Positions 4,723-7,785 of a DNA stretch of 7,785 nt are shown here, one piece after another. The position numbers were made by a program, and so were the translations under genes. The notes beneath the pieces were generated by a model. That model did no database searches. It was not told the origin of the DNA and saw only the letters and a list, made by a program, of their open reading frames with translations. The stretch comes from Alphaproteobacteria bacterium. GTDB taxonomy: Bacteria; Pseudomonadota; Alphaproteobacteria; CAAGCB01; CAG-977. Position 1 is the first letter of the stretch. Every line of letters begins with the position of its first letter. Location: positions 1-7,785 of the forward strand of contig JAJXEL010000065.1 of NCBI GenBank assembly GCA_021639925.1, written 5' to 3'.

Positions 4723-6630
4723 CTATTCTTCGTCCGCGTTTTCCTGCGTCGTTTTCGTAATATAAGAAAAGGCCTTGTGCGTTGTTTCTTCGTTGACCTG
4801 CAATTTCAGATAATCCGCAAAATCGGCCAGAATGGCGTCTGATTTTTCTCCGGCCGTCTGTTCCTGCATTAAACGGCGCAGCTCCGCCACGCCGACCTGG
4901 TCTTTTTCCGGATCGGCCGGAGAGCTTTTTACCGCCTTGATCACCAGGTATTCCGACTGTGCCGGCACGGTTATGACTTCCTTTAACGGACGGTTGAAGA
5001 TCTGATAAGTCGCAGACACGGGCAGCCGGGCGCCGCGGCGGGTTAATCCGCTGATTCGTTCGTATTTCGCGCCGGTTTTTTGGGCGATTGTTTTCGGATT
5101 TATCCCTTTGTTTAAATCGCTTTCAATCGTTTTTGTAATTTCCTGCGCCTTTTCTTTCTGCTTTTCGGCTGTCCAGGCCGCTTTGATTTCCTTTTGGGCC
5201 TTTTCAATCGGCTTTAACGCCGGTTCTTTGATATCGTCCACCCGCAGGACAAAGAAATCGGATCCTTCTTCCAGCATGGGGGATTCCCGTCCGGGATCGC
5301 TGGTAAACGCCGTTGCCAGAACCATTTGGGAAACATTGGCTTTTTTCCCGTTTTCATCTGTTCCGGCCGGATCGACCAGCGTATATTTCCGCACGGGGTA
5401 TCCTGTTGAAGCCGCCACGTCTTCGATCGTTTCGCCGGCGCCGAATCTGTCGTCCAGGGCAACGGCCGTTTCCGTTAAGGTATCATAAGCCATGGAAGCG
5501 ATCAGTTTTTGTTCGATTTCGTCGCGGACGTCCTTAAATTGCTTTTCTACTTTCGGCGTGATTTTGTTGACGCGCAGAATCTGCCAGCCGAAAGCCGTCT
5601 GCACGGGCGCGACGATTTCGCCTTTTTTGACGGAAAATACGACGTCCGCCCAGTCGCCCGTCGCCGTCGAAGGCGTCAAATCGCCCAGCCTGGTCTGTTC
5701 TTCGGTCTGGTTGGCATATTTTTTCGCAACGGCCATAAAATCCTGTCCTTTTTGCAAAGCGGCGTAAGCTTCGTCTGCTTCCTGCTTTGTCGCGAACAAC
5801 ATCTGGTCAACGTCGCGGATTTCTTCGATAGCGTATGAATCTTTGTTTTCGTTGTAGACTTCCAGCAGTTCTTCTTCGGAAATTTTGATTTTTTTCGAAA
5901 CGTCTTCCAGCGTCAGGGTCATGACCGTAAAGGTTCTGTATTCCGGCGCGACCAGTTCGTCGGAAAGCTCTTTATATAATCTTTCCTGATCGGCTTTGCC
6001 GGGGGCGCCCTTTATTTTCAGATCGGCCGGCTTTACCGTAAAAACGTCCGCCGTGCGTTTTTCGTTTTGCAGGCGGTAAAACATTTCGACGATTCCCGCC
6101 GGAATAATTGTCGCCGTTTCCGCCGCGTCCGTCAGCTGCCGGGCGCGCATGTCCAAAAAGGCGTCGTCGATAAAACGTCTTTCGCTTAATCCCATATCGC
6201 TTAAATACTGTTTATAAGCCGCCATGCTGAACGAACCGTCATAATCCGTAAACATGGGCATCTGCCCGATGGCTTTGCGCACCGTTTCGTCGGATACCGT
6301 CAGGTTTAATTCGTCGGCGGCGGCCTGCATGACCGACCGCGATACCATCTGGTTAAACAGGGAAATCAGCATGCCGGACTGAACGGCGTCCCGGACGGTA
6401 AAAGGTTTTTGCATCATTTTGCTCAAAGAACGCGCTTTTTGGTTTACTTCGTTGACGAACTGGGCAACGGTGATCTTTTTTCCGGCGACCTGAGCGACGG
6501 CTTTGCTTTCGTCGGGGATTTTTTCCAGAAAACGGCCCGATCCGAATAAAGAAACAAAGCTTAAGGCCGTTAAAATTAAAATCCCTTTCATCAGCCAGCT
6601 GTTTTTTTGGTCACGAAAAAATTTTAACAT
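4723..6630 (-). CDS. ppiD: PpiD-like periplasmic folding chaperone (SurA-N / parvulin-like)
   Basis: This is a 635-residue protein close in size to E. coli PpiD (623). It starts MLKFFRDQKNSWLMKG and has one transmembrane anchor at about 14-31, with the rest in the periplasm. Residues about 45-165 are a SurA-N-type chaperone domain (VAQVAGKKITVAQFVNEVNQ). Residues about 269-357 are a parvulin-like domain (RLGDLTP, then KKGEIVAPVQTAFGWQILRV). The long C-terminal part continues as a helical, lysine- and glutamate-rich chaperone region. In the parvulin domain the two histidines of active enzymes are replaced by Gln (VDQMLF at 274-279 and FGWQIL at 347-352), so prolyl isomerase activity is doubtful, as for E. 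coli PpiD. PpiD helps newly exported proteins fold at the Sec translocon, which fits with secG across the divergent gap. AGGGA lies 8 bases before the ATG. The C-terminus ends in an acidic ENADEE. Confidence 0.9.
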   Translation of the reverse strand: MLKFFRDQKNSWLMKGILILTALSFVSLFGSGRFLEKIPDESKAVAQVAGKKITVAQFVNEVNQKARSLSKMMQKPFTVRDAVQSGMLISLFNQMVSRSVMQAAADELNLTVSDETVRKAIGQMPMFTDYDGSFSMAAYKQYLSDMGLSERRFIDDAFLDMRARQLTDAAETATIIPAGIVEMFYRLQNEKRTADVFTVKPADLKIKGAPGKADQERLYKELSDELVAPEYRTFTVMTLTLEDVSKKIKISEEELLEVYNENKDSYAIEEIRDVDQMLFATKQEADEAYAALQKGQDFMAVAKKYANQTEEQTRLGDLTPSTATGDWADVVFSVKKGEIVAPVQTAFGWQILRVNKITPKVEKQFKDVRDEIEQKLIASMAYDTLTETAVALDDRFGAGETIEDVAASTGYPVRKYTLVDPAGTDENGKKANVSQMVLATAFTSDPGRESPMLEEGSDFFVLRVDDIKEPALKPIEKAQKEIKAAWTAEKQKEKAQEITKTIESDLNKGINPKTIAQKTGAKYERISGLTRRGARLPVSATYQIFNRPLKEVITVPAQSEYLVIKAVKSSPADPEKDQVGVAELRRLMQEQTAGEKSDAILADFADYLKLQVNEETTHKAFSYITKTTQENADEE

Positions 6631-6662
6631 GTCTGAAATCCCTAAAATTTTATACTGGCAGA

Positions 6663-6691
6663 ATAATAAATATCAGAAGTTATTATGGCAA
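6663..6691 (-). promoter_or_regulatory. Sigma-70-type promoter of the ppiD-like gene
   Basis: The minus strand reads TTGCCA (6686-6691), 17 bases, TATTAT (6663-6668). Each box matches consensus at 5 of 6 positions with ideal spacing. The start would fall near 6656, giving a short leader of about 25 bases that contains the AGGGA ribosome site. This is the best promoter in the window. The divergent tpiA side of the gap (to 6808) shows no equally convincing pair. Confidence 0.75.
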
Positions 6692-6808
6692 CAGACTTTT
6701 TCTAAAAATGCCCGCGAAAAAGCAAATAAATGTTTTTTTCGGCGTGCCGTTGTGTTAAACCTGTTGGAAATTTAGTCAAACGGGATTTGTTTTTAAGGAG
6801 AATGAAGC

Positions 6809-7564
6809 ATGCAAAGACGCCCTTTAATCGCCGGAAACTGGAAAATGAACTGCCTGAAATCGGACGGAGTTGCTCTGGCTGCCGGAATTGCTGAAAAATA
6901 CGCGGCGGCCGCCGATCCGAAATGCGACGTGCTGGTTTGCCCGCCGGCGATCTGGATTCTGCCGGTCGTCGAAGCCGTAAAGGGACGCATTGCCGTCGGG
7001 GCCGAAGATGCTCACAGCGCCGAATCGGGCGCGCATACGGGCGACATCAGCGTCCCGATGATCAAGGACGCCGGCGCTTCTTTTGTCATCGTCGGCCATT
7101 CCGAACGGCGCGCGGATCATCATGAAACAAACGCCGAAGTCAAAGCGAAGGCTGAAGCGGTCATTTCTCACGGCCTGACGGCGGTAATCTGCATCGGCGA
7201 AACCGAAGCCGAACGCGACGCCGGAAAAACGATCGAAGTCTGCCGTACGCAGATTCAGGGATCCGTTCCCGATAACGCGACGGCGGAAAATGTTGTCATT
7301 GCCTATGAACCCGTTTGGGCGATCGGCACGGGCCGCACGCCGACGACGCGGGACGTCGCCGACGTTCATGCCGCCGTTCGCGCCGAAATCGCGGCCAAGC
7401 TGGGCAAAGATACGGCTGACGGCATGCGTATTTTATACGGCGGTTCCGTCAAACCGTCCAATGCCGCGGAATTAATGGCTTTGGCTGACGTTGACGGCGC
7501 TTTGGTCGGCGGAGCCAGCTTGAAAGTCGCTGATTTCTGGTCCATTATCGAAACTTGTTTATGA
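6809..7564 (+). CDS. tpiA: Triosephosphate isomerase
   Basis: This is a 251-residue complete TIM barrel, the usual length for the family. It interconverts dihydroxyacetone phosphate and glyceraldehyde-3-phosphate in glycolysis and gluconeogenesis in the cytosol. Visible hallmarks are GNWKMN (9-14, with Asn10 and Lys12), VGHSERR (95-101, with the electrophile His97), AYEPVWAIGTG (165-175, with the catalytic base Glu167 and loop 6), and ILYGGSVKPSNA (208-219) with DGALVGGASL (229-238), the phosphate-binding loops. The segment SGAHTGDIS (73-81) is typical of proteobacterial enzymes. The start ATG is 8 bases after AAGGAG (6795-6800). secG follows after 23 bases on the same strand, so the two are probably co-transcribed; the ppiD-like gene is divergent, with a 178-base gap. 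All catalytic residues are present. Confidence 0.98.
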   Translation: MQRRPLIAGNWKMNCLKSDGVALAAGIAEKYAAAADPKCDVLVCPPAIWILPVVEAVKGRIAVGAEDAHSAESGAHTGDISVPMIKDAGASFVIVGHSERRADHHETNAEVKAKAEAVISHGLTAVICIGETEAERDAGKTIEVCRTQIQGSVPDNATAENVVIAYEPVWAIGTGRTPTTRDVADVHAAVRAEIAAKLGKDTADGMRILYGGSVKPSNAAELMALADVDGALVGGASLKVADFWSIIETCL

Positions 7565-7587
7565 TTCCCTGTTGAAAGAGAAATAGT

Positions 7588-7785
7588 ATGCATACGTTTA
7601 TTTTGGTCGTTCACGTTATTTTGGCCGTTTGTCTGGTCTGCGTGATTTTAATGCAGCGTTCCGAAGGCGGCGCGCTGGGCGGTCTGGGCGGCGGCGGCAT
7701 GGGCAGTTTTATGACGGGGCGTTCCGTCGGCAATATGCTGACCCGTATGACGGCAATTCTGGCAGCCTGTTTTATGATTACCAGT
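7588..7785 (+). CDS. secG: Protein translocase subunit SecG (3' end outside window)
   Basis: The first 66 residues are visible and the frame is open at the right edge. MHTFILVVHVILAVCLVCVI forms the first membrane helix. It is followed by the conserved LMQRSEGGALG, a glycine-rich cytoplasmic loop (GGLGGGGMGSFMTGR), and the start of the second helix (MLTRMTAILAACFMITS). This is the alphaproteobacterial form of SecG, the small accessory subunit of the SecYEG channel that assists SecA-driven export. AAAGAG lies 7 bases before the ATG. The gene follows tpiA by 23 bases in a likely operon. The full protein is expected to extend past the window with the variable Ala/Pro-rich tail common in this class. 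Confidence 0.95.
   Translation, partial: MHTFILVVHVILAVCLVCVILMQRSEGGALGGLGGGGMGSFMTGRSVGNMLTRMTAILAACFMITS

Noticed and set aside
6629..6775. A 48-residue plus-strand frame (MSEIPKILYW...) in the gap between the ppiD-like gene and tpiA
   Set aside because: It has no good ribosome site, overlaps the strong minus-strand ppiD promoter and its ribosome site, and the translation shows no recognisable domain or signal. A conserved homologue would be needed to revive it.

Overview
The window looks like chromosomal DNA from an alphaproteobacterium of intermediate GC content. The strongest clue is the right end, where a PpiD-type chaperone gene lies divergently from tpiA, which is followed directly by secG. 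I recall this neighbourhood as common in Alphaproteobacteria, and the SecG core (LMQRSEGG, then a Gly-rich loop, then FMTGR) is typical of that class. An uncultured host-associated lineage is possible, but that part is a guess. There is no sign of a mobile element, CRISPR array, rRNA or tRNA.

Layout: (1) Positions 1-1695, minus strand, hold a two-gene operon. The first gene encodes a Sec-exported protein with two carboxymuconolactone-decarboxylase-like segments and a C-terminal cupin. The second encodes a Tat-exported flavodoxin-fold FMN oxidoreductase that runs off the left edge. The operon is preceded by a promoter with a 19-bp spacer that holds the perfect dyad CTTAAAG-N4-CTTTAAG. This matches the operator known for AdhR/NmlR-type MerR regulators that sense carbonyl electrophiles. 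(2) Positions 1785-3052, minus strand, hold an actinobacterial-type GT4 glycogen synthase with its own terminator. (3) Positions 3235-4629, plus strand and divergent from it, encode a GalT-like (histidine-triad superfamily) protein with CxxC and HxHxQ motifs. (4) Positions 4633-4709 hold two back-to-back bidirectional terminators between convergent genes. (5) Positions 4723-6630, minus strand, encode the PpiD-like periplasmic chaperone, with a clear promoter. (6) Positions 6809-7785, plus strand, hold tpiA and a partial secG.

How the genes may work together: the left operon is probably an inducible envelope module for handling reactive carbonyls or quinones. The central divergent pair suggests glucan or nucleotide-sugar metabolism, with the GalT-like protein possibly making or recycling the sugar nucleotide. 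The right block combines secretion and folding (SecG, PpiD) with glycolysis (TpiA). The most rewarding lead is the AdhR-like operator in front of two exported proteins. The regulator itself is not in the window.
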